Shown: in pieces, positions 1-6,108 of the stretch | Layout of the letters: every line of letters begins with the position of its first letter | Position numbering within the stretch: position 1 is the stretch's first letter | Assembly: GCA_016844625.1 (NCBI GenBank) | Contig: JAERMN010000035.1 | Span: 1-17,370, forward strand | Length of the DNA stretch: 17,370 nucleotides | Reading direction: 5' to 3' | From: Deltaproteobacteria bacterium | GTDB lineage: Bacteria; Desulfobacterota; Binatia; UBA9968 | Position numbers and translations under genes: made by a program | Notes under the pieces: model-generated | Databases searched by the model: none | Seen by the model: the letters and a program-made list of their open reading frames with translations, nothing else | Told to the model about the DNA's origin: nothing

Positions 1-490
1 TAACACTCACTTTCGCGGCGCACCACGAAATGAGGTTACTCTGGGGAGCTGTCTCAATAGTCGACCCCGCCCGCGAGACCACGCCCCGCGCGTCGCTCGC
101 CGGTTCACCGAGGGCGAGCAGCACGCAGATCGCAAGCATCGCGGTGCGGCCCACGCCGCCCGCGCAATGAATCAGCACCGCTTCTCCGTACTGCAAACGC
201 GTCGCTACGTCGCCCGCAAGCGCCCAGAAGGCGTCCCGGTCCTCGGCTGCGCCACGGTCAGGAACTTCGAAAGGAAGCACCAAACAGGGCACAGCGCCAT
301 CATCAAGTGACTGAGCGTACTCGGAAGATTTTTCGCGAAGCTCGTCCTTTTCAGCTAAACACACGATGGCATGGACCGCTTCGATCCTCACCTCATTCCA
401 TACACTCTCTAACGCTTCATAGCGACCTGGCATGCTGTGCAGTAGCAGTCTCCCAGGAACCCGCGCGGGCAGATCGACACGACGAAACAT
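1..490 (-). CDS. Dual-specificity/tyrosine protein phosphatase, 3' end cut by window edge
   Basis: Translating the minus strand from the ATG at 490 gives 163 uninterrupted codons that run off base 1, so the C-terminus is missing. Residues 108-116 read HCAGGVGRT. This is the cysteine-dependent phosphatase loop C-x5-R, with nucleophile Cys109 and phosphate-binding Arg115. An upstream VPDRG segment (Asp78) is well placed to be the general acid. The enzyme should remove phosphate from phospho-Tyr/Ser/Thr or a small phospho-compound through a cysteinyl-phosphate intermediate. No signal peptide or membrane segment is visible, so it is probably cytoplasmic. GGAG at 497-500, about six bases before the ATG, supports the start. 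It is transcribed away from the rest of the window, so no functional link to the neighbours is evident. The fold assignment is firm, the physiological substrate is unknown. Confidence 0.85.
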   Translation of the reverse strand, partial: MFRRVDLPARVPGRLLLHSMPGRYEALESVWNEVRIEAVHAIVCLAEKDELREKSSEYAQSLDDGAVPCLVLPFEVPDRGAAEDRDAFWALAGDVATRLQYGEAVLIHCAGGVGRTAMLAICVLLALGEPASDARGVVSRAGSTIETAPQSNLISWCAAKVSV

Positions 491-819
491 CTTAGTCTCC
501 CTTGTTGTGCAACGAACTAATTGTTGCCCTGCAGAAATATTTTCCGGCTGTGATTGCTATTTGATATGATCATTTAACAGAGATACGGCAAAAAAGACGG
601 AAAGCTAAAAGATTGTAATGAGCGTTATGCGAGCCCCCACGCATCCCTGTCTTTCTTACTTGACGGAGGCGAGCAAAACCAGTGGAAACCATATGCTCGG
701 AGTCGTCGCCACTCAGCCAGAATCACGGACCGAGGATCACTGGTCGTTTAAAATAAGCTTGAAATGGCTGCCGATTGGTTTTTTTTCTCTGTCCTAAACT
801 CGTCCGTTCATTCGTCGTA
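491..819. other. Long leader/intergenic stretch without recognisable gene
   Basis: This gap lies between the minus-strand phosphatase and the repeat at 820. I see no coding region worth calling: the open frames are short and lack family resemblance. Two nested complementary pairs occur, ACCAGTG (678-684) with CACTGGT (738-744) and, inside them, CTCGG (696-700) with CCGAG (about 730-734). ATGCG/CGCAT around 627-644 could form another stem. A run of eight T lies at 779-786. A structured RNA or leader is possible but not shown. Confidence 0.35.
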
Positions 820-911
820 CAATAAACGAAGCCACTTCGCGGCCGGGGATTTAACCCCGCCGTCAATTGAATTATCGCAAAGGGGATGCTCGCCCCCTTT
901 GGAAACCCCAT
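820..911 (+). repeat. Dispersed repeat RS1, copy A (inverted partner at 4938-5028)
   Basis: This segment of about 92 bases matches the reverse complement of 4938-5028 at roughly nine of ten positions by eye. The second half, from TTAACCCCGCCGTCAATT to GGAAACCCCAT, has only one difference. It holds two short dyads: a GGGG...CCCC pair near 844-858 and AAAGGGG/CCCCTTT near 879-900. No coding content is evident, and no target-site duplication is visible at the ends. It looks like a non-autonomous intergenic repeat of the REP/MITE kind. The family name is unknown to me. Confidence 0.8.
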
Positions 912-1065
912 ATAACGGTTCCACGCTGAAACCAGCGTGGTCAACAACAAATTGAACGATCGAAACGATCAACCGGGAATATGCTCGAGCTCCGATTGCG
1001 ACAGGCGCGACGCCGGTGTAAAGAAGCTTAGTGCGCAGACCTCTAAGTTCAGGAAGGAGTAAGTT

Positions 1066-2253
1066 GTGAGTGGAGTAAGGGTACTGGTTGGAACACGCAA
1101 GGGCGCGTTCATTCTTACGTCGGACGCAAAGCGCGAACGCTGGGATATTAGCGGCCCGCATTTTGCCGGTTGGGAGATGTACCACCTCAAGGGATCGCCC
1201 GCTGAGCCGAATCGGCTGTATGCGTCGCAGTCTAGCGGCTGGTTTGGGCAGATCATTCAACGCTCCGATGACGGCGGCAAGACATGGCACCAACCCGGAA
1301 CACCACCCGGCGAACCGACCACCGCTCCAGATGGCTCGCCCAAGGGCGAGAGCAACAAGTTCGCCTACGACACCTCCCCTGAAACCGGCAAACCCCTCAC
1401 CACACACCAGTGGTACGACGGCACGCCGCATCCGTGGGAGTTCAAGCGCGTCTGGCATCTTGAACCCTCGCTCACCGATCCGGATATTGTTTACGCCGGG
1501 GTTGAAGACGCCGCGTTGTTCCGCTCGACCGACGGCGGGCAGAACTGGCAAGAGCTTTCAGGCCTGCGCGGCCACGGCTCAGGCCCCGCCTGGGCGCCGG
1601 GCGCCGGTGGCATGTGCCTGCATACGATCCTTTTCGACCCGAGCAACCCGAACCGGATTTTTATCGCGATCTCGTCGGCGGGTGCGTTCCGTACCGATGA
1701 CGCAGGCAAAACCTGGCGGCCGATCAACCACGGACTGCATTCGCTCTACATCCCCAATCCGACCGCGGAGGTTGGCCACTGCGTCCACCGCATCGCCATG
1801 CACCGGTCACGTCCGGAGGTGCTGTACATGCAAAAGCACTGGGACGTCATGCGTAGCGATGACGCCGGCGATTCGTGGCACGAGATCAGCGGCAACTTGC
1901 CGACCGACTTCGGCTTCGTGATCGACGTGCACGCGCACGAGCCGGACACGATTTATGTCGTGCCGATCAAGAGCGACTCGGAGCATTTCCCGCCCGACGG
2001 GAAGCTGCGCGTGTACCGCAGCCGCACCGGCGGCAACGAATGGGAAGCGCTGACGAAAGGCCTGCCGCAAAGCGACTGCTACGTCAACGTGTTGCGCGAC
2101 GCGATGGCCGTCGACACGCTCGATAAGTGCGGTGTGTACTTCGGCACCACCGGCGGCCAGGTGTACGTATCGGCCAACGGCGGCGACCGCTGGGCGCCTA
2201 TCGTCCGAGATCTTCCGGCTGTGGTGTCCGTCGAAGTCCAAACGCTGCCATGA
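1066..2253 (+). CDS. BNR/Asp-box beta-propeller protein (sialidase/VPS10-like fold), likely cytoplasmic
   Basis: The 395-residue protein carries six Asp-box motifs (S/T-x-D-x-G-x-x-W type): SDDGGKTW at 67-74, STDGGQNW at 154-161, TDDAGKTW at 210-217, SDDAGDSW at 264-271, and two degenerate copies, SRTGGNEW at 319 and SANGGDRW at 369. Their spacing of about 50 to 85 residues fits a six- to seven-bladed propeller such as those of sialidases, sortilin or photosystem stability factor. Propellers of this kind often act as scaffolds, and sialidase catalytic residues cannot be asserted. There is no signal peptide, as the protein begins VSGVRVLVGTRKG. The GTG start at 1066 is supported by AGGAAGGA at 1051-1058. 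The stop overlaps the start of the MoaD-like gene (ATGA), indicating translational coupling and a shared job. Many databases label such proteins 'exo-alpha-sialidase', which is probably misleading. Confidence 0.85.
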   Translation: MSGVRVLVGTRKGAFILTSDAKRERWDISGPHFAGWEMYHLKGSPAEPNRLYASQSSGWFGQIIQRSDDGGKTWHQPGTPPGEPTTAPDGSPKGESNKFAYDTSPETGKPLTTHQWYDGTPHPWEFKRVWHLEPSLTDPDIVYAGVEDAALFRSTDGGQNWQELSGLRGHGSGPAWAPGAGGMCLHTILFDPSNPNRIFIAISSAGAFRTDDAGKTWRPINHGLHSLYIPNPTAEVGHCVHRIAMHRSRPEVLYMQKHWDVMRSDDAGDSWHEISGNLPTDFGFVIDVHAHEPDTIYVVPIKSDSEHFPPDGKLRVYRSRTGGNEWEALTKGLPQSDCYVNVLRDAMAVDTLDKCGVYFGTTGGQVYVSANGGDRWAPIVRDLPAVVSVEVQTLP

Positions 2254-2546
2254 TCCGAGTCACGCTGCCGCCACATCTGCGCAAGCTCGCGCAAGTCGAC
2301 GGCGAGGTGACGCTCGACGTCGAGGGTCAAGTCACGCAGCGCACGGTGCTCGACGCGATCGAGGCCCGCTATCCGATGTTGCGCGGCACGATCCGCGACC
2401 ATGTCACGCAGCGGCGCCGCGCGTTGGTGCGCTTCTTCGCCTGCGAGCAGGATCTATCCCATGAACCGCCCGACGCGCCGCTGCCCGACGCGATTGCGAC
2501 CGGCGCCGAGCCTTTTATGATTGTCGGCGCCATGGCCGGCGGCTAG
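2250..2546 (+). CDS. MoaD/ThiS-family ubiquitin-like small protein
   Basis: The 98-residue product begins MIRVTLPPHLRKLA and ends in MIVGAMAGG. The C-terminal Gly-Gly is the hallmark of MoaD, ThiS and bacterial/archaeal ubiquitin-like modifiers. In these families an E1-like enzyme adenylates the glycine, which then carries sulfur as a thiocarboxylate or is conjugated to lysines. The VTLDVEG/VLDAIEARYP pattern fits the beta-grasp fold. I chose the ATG at 2250, which overlaps the upstream stop as ATGA, over the earlier in-frame start at 2127: that one would lie deep inside the propeller gene and add unrelated residues. No MoaE, MoeB, ThiG or other sulfur partner is nearby, so a role in molybdopterin or thiamine synthesis is unlikely to be its only option. 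The partner may be the coupled propeller protein. Confidence 0.85.
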   Translation: MIRVTLPPHLRKLAQVDGEVTLDVEGQVTQRTVLDAIEARYPMLRGTIRDHVTQRRRALVRFFACEQDLSHEPPDAPLPDAIATGAEPFMIVGAMAGG

Positions 2547-2652
2547 AGGTTGGCAGAAGGACGATAGAACTCGACGAACGAGAAAATGGCAGGACTGCGC
2601 GAAAACAATGTTGACCGGAATCGGCGGCGAATCGCCGCGGAGGAAACCGATC

Positions 2653-3015
2653 ATGAACGTTGCACTGTGGATTGCTCAAGCTCTTCTCGCCGCCCTCTTT
2701 TTATTCGCCGGTGGCATGAAACTAATCCTGCCGATCGAAGAAATGACCAAGCAGATGCCGATGCCCGGTTTATTTCTGCGCTTCATCGGTGTGTGCGAGG
2801 TGCTCGGTGCGATCGGCGTGATCCTCCCGTGGCTCCTGCGCATTCGGCCGGGCCTGACACCGCTGGCCGCCGCCGGCCTGGTGATCATCATGATCGGTGC
2901 CACGGTGGTCACACTGATGACCGGTGATATCCCGATGGCGCTGTTCCCGCTAGTGGTTGGAATCCTCTCAGCGTTCGTCGCCTACGGCCGCTGGCGGCTC
3001 ACGCCGCAAAATTAA
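2653..3015 (+). CDS. DoxX-like small integral membrane protein
   Basis: The 120-residue hydrophobic protein has four predicted membrane segments at about 4-22, 41-61, 70-90 and 96-113. It carries the family-style start ALWIAQALLAALFLFAGGMKL, in which a G-x-x-K pair follows the first helix. This pattern matches the DoxX/DoxX-like four-helix family, whose members are membrane components of redox or stress functions, mostly uncharacterised. The start ATG at 2653 has GGAGG at 2639-2643. An earlier in-frame start at 2521 lies inside the MoaD-like gene and would add 44 non-hydrophobic residues, so it is rejected. It follows the MoaD-like gene by 106 bases on the same strand and could be co-transcribed. 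No motif reveals a substrate. Confidence 0.8.
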   Translation: MNVALWIAQALLAALFLFAGGMKLILPIEEMTKQMPMPGLFLRFIGVCEVLGAIGVILPWLLRIRPGLTPLAAAGLVIIMIGATVVTLMTGDIPMALFPLVVGILSAFVAYGRWRLTPQN

Positions 3016-3386
3016 CCCAGCGTGATTTGCATTGGCGAAAAGCAGGACGACGACTCAAAGCGATATCATGAAAAATGGTTTTGTGTCCCCGGAATTATTC
3101 TTCAGAAAAGCTTCTTTAGTGTCGCGGCAATGGTGCCCTTGCCGGTTTTCCGCGCTGGGTCAGTCCGTTTTTAGTTCCCGTTCCAGCCGTTCCGCGAGCC
3201 ATATGCGAGCAAGGGGCGTCGCGTCTGTCGTGCGCTGGCCGGCAAGCTTACTCAGCACATTTGCAAGAGTGAATTTGGAATCTCGAAGGTAGCAAACGGA
3301 GAGAGTAAGATGACCAGGTCGGACGTCAAGGAAGCGACTATCTGTGTTTATTTGTCGGCACTCGGTGTCCCCGATAACGCAACTCG
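3016..3386. other. Gene-poor stretch; possible C-terminal protein remnant on the minus strand
   Basis: No intact gene is recognised here. On the minus strand, 3393 to 3160 is open for 77 codons without an ATG. Its end reads in a protein-like way (KFTLANVLSKLAGQRTTDA, then an ERLERELK-type helix before the stop at 3160-3162). This may be the tail of a lost gene, but I cannot name a family and the length is not significant by itself. Plus-strand open frames in the stretch have no family resemblance and are rejected. Confidence 0.25.
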
Positions 3387-3634
3387 CTATTGCTTAAAGC
3401 CCGCCGCCAGATGGGCGCGATGGGACTCGGGGAACGCTTCTCCTTCGCACTTGAGCGTGACGATGTACGTGCCCGCTTTCGTAATCGCCGCGGGTGAGAT
3501 GATCGCCTCAAGCTCGTCCTTCGAGACGAAACGGGTCGGTAGCGGCTCGCAGTTCAGCATGGCGCGGCGGAATAGCCACATCGACGCGAAGGACCCGGGA
3601 AACCGGGAGCAGCCACCGACAACTCGAATTTTTT
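3387..3634 (-). pseudogene. Frame-broken remnant of an IPT/TIG-like immunoglobulin-fold domain
   Basis: Reading the minus strand, FELSVAAPGFPG (from about 3628) is in one frame and continues, after a shift near 3600, as MWLFRR...LPTRFVSKDELEAII, then AITKAGTYIVTLKCEGEAF, ending at the stop 3387-3389. The order (L-x-V-x-x-P/G-x-F, then T-x-F-V-S-x-x-E-L-x-A-x-I, then A-G-T-Y-x-V-T-L) resembles IPT/TIG domains, which occur in cell-surface and secreted proteins. It has no start codon with a ribosome site and needs a frame change within about 80 codons, so it is treated as a decayed fragment. It lies just downstream of the broken solute-binding gene on the same strand. The family resemblance was judged by eye and is tentative. 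Confidence 0.4.
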
Positions 3635-3671
3635 TATTGCAACCCGCGCCAGGCTGAACCCATTCTGGAAT

Positions 3672-4720
3672 CTATTTCGCATCAGCCCGTGGAAAGCCGT
3701 ACGCCTCGGTGATTTTCTTTTGATAGTCTTCCAGCTTGGTGACATGTTCCCAGTCGATGATGGACAGTTTCAGTCCGCGCGCAACCTTTTCCTGGACCGT
3801 GCCGGGAATAAGCAGCGATGCGCCATAGGGCTCATACTGATCGATGATCGCTTGAGCCGCCGGAGAGCATAAGAACTCCAGCCATAAAAGACCGGCGTAG
3901 GGATTGCTCGCCGCGCCGAGCACGCTTTGGGCTTCGTTCAGCCGGGTTGGCACGGGCTCGAGGATTTTGTAGCCGATGTTCGGATCTTTTTTCTCCACCC
4001 GCATGGCGACCGACAGGTTGGGACCGAAGAGCGCGCTGTATTCGCCCGATTGAATCATCGTCAGCGCTCGACTGTTGCCTCTGATCCACACCGGTTTTTG
4101 TGCCGCCAGTTTGCGGGCGAAGTCCATCGTCTTTTCCATTCCCCAAGCTGGTATGAGCGACGCCACGTCCTTGGGGCGGATGTCGAGCATGAATTTTCTG
4201 CCGCTAAATTCTTCGCGCAGAAATCCTTCCCACGTATTGGGAACTTTTTCCGGCGCGAGTTGCTTCTTATTGAACGCAACGACCTGGAGATCGCTGGCCA
4301 CGACCACCACGTGGCGATTGACCGGATCGATCATCTTCTGCAGGATTTGCAGCACTCCCTGTTGCGCCATGCCCAGAATGTCAAATTTTTTCTGGAACGG
4401 CAGGTACTCTGGATACATGTCGAACGCGACGTAGTTGACATCCCAGCTCTTGGCCATGCCCGCCTTCATCTCTTGAATCATGCGAACGTAATTATCCGTG
4501 CCGGCGATTGCGATCCCATGACGCGCAGCTTGCCCTCTTTCTTGGCGTTGGCGATGATCTCTTCTTGACTGGTTACAAAGATGAATCCTTTAGCTTCGGC
4601 CTCTTGTTTAGCCTTTGCGAGCGTCGGGTTGGCCGACGCGGCGTGAGCGCTGAGCGTGCCAACCATCAGCACGAGCAACGCGACCGGGATAACGTACAGT
4701 TTGGCGAAATTGAATTTCAC
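3672..4720 (-). pseudogene. Iron-type (SBP_bac_6-like) ABC solute-binding protein, frameshifted and probably internally deleted
   Basis: The N-terminal part starts at GTG 4720 with GGAGG just upstream (4727-4731). It has a signal peptide (hydrophobic core about residues 9-24, ALLVLMVGTLSAHA, cleavage near ASA/HAA) and reads to AKKEGKLRVMGSQS, then runs out of frame to a stop at 4478. A second frame, 4481 to 3672, carries the rest: MIQEMKAGMAKSWDVNYVAF, DIRPKDVASLIPAWG and YEPYGASLLIPG. The two pieces join only with a shift around 4500-4520. In the intact relative at 14671 about 42 residues separate KL (of KKEAKL) from EIRAG; here only about 18 do. That suggests some 24 codons were lost as well. 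An intact product would bind a metal, anion or organic ligand in the periplasm. No permease or ATPase adjoins it. A sequencing error alone would not explain the shortening. Confidence 0.8.
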
Positions 4721-4740
4721 GGTATACCTCCGACTGTCCG

Positions 4741-4750
4741 ACTGGCCAGT
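4741..4750. promoter_or_regulatory. 10-bp palindrome upstream of the broken solute-binding gene
   Basis: ACTGGCCAGT is a perfect dyad about ten bases upstream of that gene's ribosome site. It could be an operator or a small hairpin in the leader. A single site of this length may be chance. Confidence 0.2.
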
Positions 4751-4832
4751 TCACCGCATGAGCATCGTTAACCGCTTCGCTGTCACGCGAGAGCATGACT
4801 GGCGGCATGACGGTAATAAACGCCCATGGTTG

Positions 4833-4844
4833 TGTCAACTGACA
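4833..4844. promoter_or_regulatory. TGTCA-AC-TGACA dyad, candidate operator
   Basis: This is a perfect five-base inverted repeat with a two-base spacer, 113 bases upstream of the GTG start at 4720 on the minus strand. Short TGTCA/TGACA dyads are a common shape for dimeric helix-turn-helix regulators. No regulator gene is present in the window to pair with it. Confidence 0.2.
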
Positions 4845-4909
4845 AATCGAAAATGGCTAACAGCCGTGACAGATTGGGCGGCGCCTGAAAAATATCTATT
4901 CCACGTTAA

Positions 4910-4929
4910 CCCCGCCGCCTGAGGCGGGG
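4910..4929. repeat. GC-rich hairpin next to repeat RS1 copy B
   Basis: CCCCGCC (4910-4916) pairs with GGCGGGG (4923-4929) around a six-base loop. No T run follows on either strand, so it is not an obvious intrinsic terminator. It sits eight bases from the RS1 copy and echoes that element's own AACCCCGCC motif, so it may belong to the same composite repeat. Confidence 0.5.
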
Positions 4930-4937
4930 ATAATTAA

Positions 4938-5028
4938 ATGGGGTTTCCAAAGGGGGCGAGCATCCCCTTTGCGATAATTTAATTGACGGCGGGGTTAAAA
5001 CCCGCCCGCGAAGAGGCTTAGTTTATTG
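4938..5028 (-). repeat. Dispersed repeat RS1, copy B (inverted relative to 820-911)
   Basis: This is the reverse-complement match of 820-911, about 91 bases from ATGGGGTTTCC to GTTTATTG. Differences from copy A are a few substitutions and one single-base gap near the GGCGGGG/TTTTAA junction. The two copies face each other and enclose 912-4937, which carries the propeller/MoaD/DoxX group and the two decayed minus-strand genes. Confidence 0.8.
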
Positions 5029-5448
5029 ATCTTTTCGAATACCTTTCTCCGAAAGGATCGACCCGCTTAAGGCGTCGCAAAACTTCAAGCCGTTCGAATT
5101 GTTGAAAGCGTCTGAATCTCGGCGCGGGAAATTCCACGTTTCAGGAATTGCGGAAACGTGGAAGCCGTTGCGGCTCGGCCGGCCGCCGCAAAATTTGCAC
5201 TCGAAGCAACGAAAACTCCCCAGCATTCGTAGAAGTCGAGCTCAACACCGATTGGCTCGACCAAGCCGCCTATGAAAGCCGGGGCGCTTTACTCGACTGT
5301 CTGAACAGTTGGTATGAGACCGAAGTGAGTCAGATCGACCGCGCCGCAAGCGGAATATTGCAGAGCCTGTCAGTCGACTCGCGAAGCGCTCAGGGCAGCA
5401 TAAGCTCGCGCCGAGATCGATGCTACTCACTCGAACCGTCGCAGCGCC
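5029..5448. other. Gene-poor stretch with one perfect hairpin, no recognisable gene
   Basis: Open frames on both strands were read. The longest plus-strand one (5148-5477, 109 residues, overlapping the cupin gene) has no family features and no plausible ribosome site. I see no transposase or SBP remnant. The only structure noted is the inverted repeat at 5132-5163. Confidence 0.35.
5132..5163. repeat. 11-bp perfect inverted repeat (hairpin)
   Basis: TTCCACGTTTC (5132-5142) and GAAACGTGGAA (5153-5163) are perfect complements separated by ten bases. There is no T run after it. It may be an operator, a repeat end or an RNA hairpin. It lies about 285 bases downstream of the small cupin gene's stop. 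Confidence 0.55.
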
Positions 5449-5874
5449 TCATCCCTCGAAGAATGTTTCCGGAATAACCTCGCGCGGTTTGGCTTTGCGC
5501 TCGGTGTAGTCGATGCGCTTGTCCACCGTGTTTTGCGCGCGGGCGCTAAAGCGCATGATCACCAGCGCTTCTTTGCTGCTGCTTTCAAACCAATAAGGCG
5601 TGCCGCGCGGGATCAAGAGCATTTCGTTCTTGTCTAACTTCGCGACGATATTGTCGCCTTCGCCATAAAACGTCGCCTGACCGGCGACCACGAGCCAAGT
5701 GGCATCGCTACCGGCATGGGCGTGCAGATTGGTCTCGCCGCCCTCCGTCACCACCTGAACCGTCGCGCCGAGAATATCGGTCCGGAACAGCGACTGCCCT
5801 TTCTTGCCCCGGCTCACCATCTGTGGATTGATCTTGGCGACCTTAAACGGCGCCGGCGTTGCCAACTCAGCCAT
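5449..5874 (-). CDS. Small single-domain cupin protein
   Basis: The 141-residue protein has one cupin barrel. Motif 1 is GETNLHAHAGSDATWLVVAG (residues 46-65), with the H-x-H pair at 51 and 53. Motif 2 is DKNEMLLIPRGTPYWFES (residues 81-98). In typical cupins motif 1 also supplies a glutamate after the histidines and motif 2 a histidine after P-x-G. Here the glutamate position is Ala58 (after Asp57) and the motif 2 histidine is replaced within GTPYWF. The metal site is therefore incomplete, and the protein may bind a ligand or regulate rather than catalyse. No signal peptide is seen. The ATG at 5874 has AGGAGG about eight bases upstream. It is divergent from the bicupin gene at 6109 and may share a control region with it. 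Confidence 0.85.
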   Translation of the reverse strand: MAELATPAPFKVAKINPQMVSRGKKGQSLFRTDILGATVQVVTEGGETNLHAHAGSDATWLVVAGQATFYGEGDNIVAKLDKNEMLLIPRGTPYWFESSSKEALVIMRFSARAQNTVDKRIDYTERKAKPREVIPETFFEG

Positions 5875-6108
5875 AAAATGTTCCTCCTATTAGAATGAAT
5901 AATTGACCTTAGCGCAGCGCGGAAACTGCCGTCAAGGACACGCGCAAGCGCACCGAGCGATCGCTGCTAATGAAGCGGTCTAAATAAGCGATCTGCGCGG
6001 ACCCCAATTATCTTGCATCAGCTATCTTTCCTTAGACAGGCCGCTGTGCTATTGGCTCATCCACGAGACGCGAAAGCGCTCTTAGGAATCGCCGCGAGGG
6101 ATGGAACC
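5875..6108. promoter_or_regulatory. Divergent intergenic region between two cupin genes
   Basis: Both neighbouring genes are transcribed outward from these 234 bases, so both promoters should lie here, although no convincing -35/-10 pair stands out. A perfect 10-bp palindrome, AGCGATCGCT, is at 5956-5965 near the middle and is a candidate operator. The upstream part of the plus-strand open frame (TTG at 6013) lies in this region and is not taken as coding. Confidence 0.4.

Noticed and set aside
580..680. Cyclic-di-GMP (GEMM) riboswitch, suggested by ACGGCAAA
   Set aside because: The other conserved blocks of the GEMM motif are absent and no coding region follows at a sensible distance.
808..1551. 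Minus-strand open frame of 247 codons
   Set aside because: It is mostly antisense to the propeller gene and RS1, has no family features and no ribosome site.
3310..3657. Plus-strand open frame of 115 codons
   Set aside because: It is the antisense shadow of the IPT/TIG-like remnant, whose minus-strand reading makes far better protein sense.
5148..5477. Plus-strand open frame of 109 codons
   Set aside because: It overlaps the end of the cupin gene on the other strand and has no ribosome site or recognisable domain.
6013..6108. TTG start extending the bicupin by 32 residues
   Set aside because: It has no ribosome site and the added residues look unlike the family, while ATG 6109 has GAGGGA upstream.
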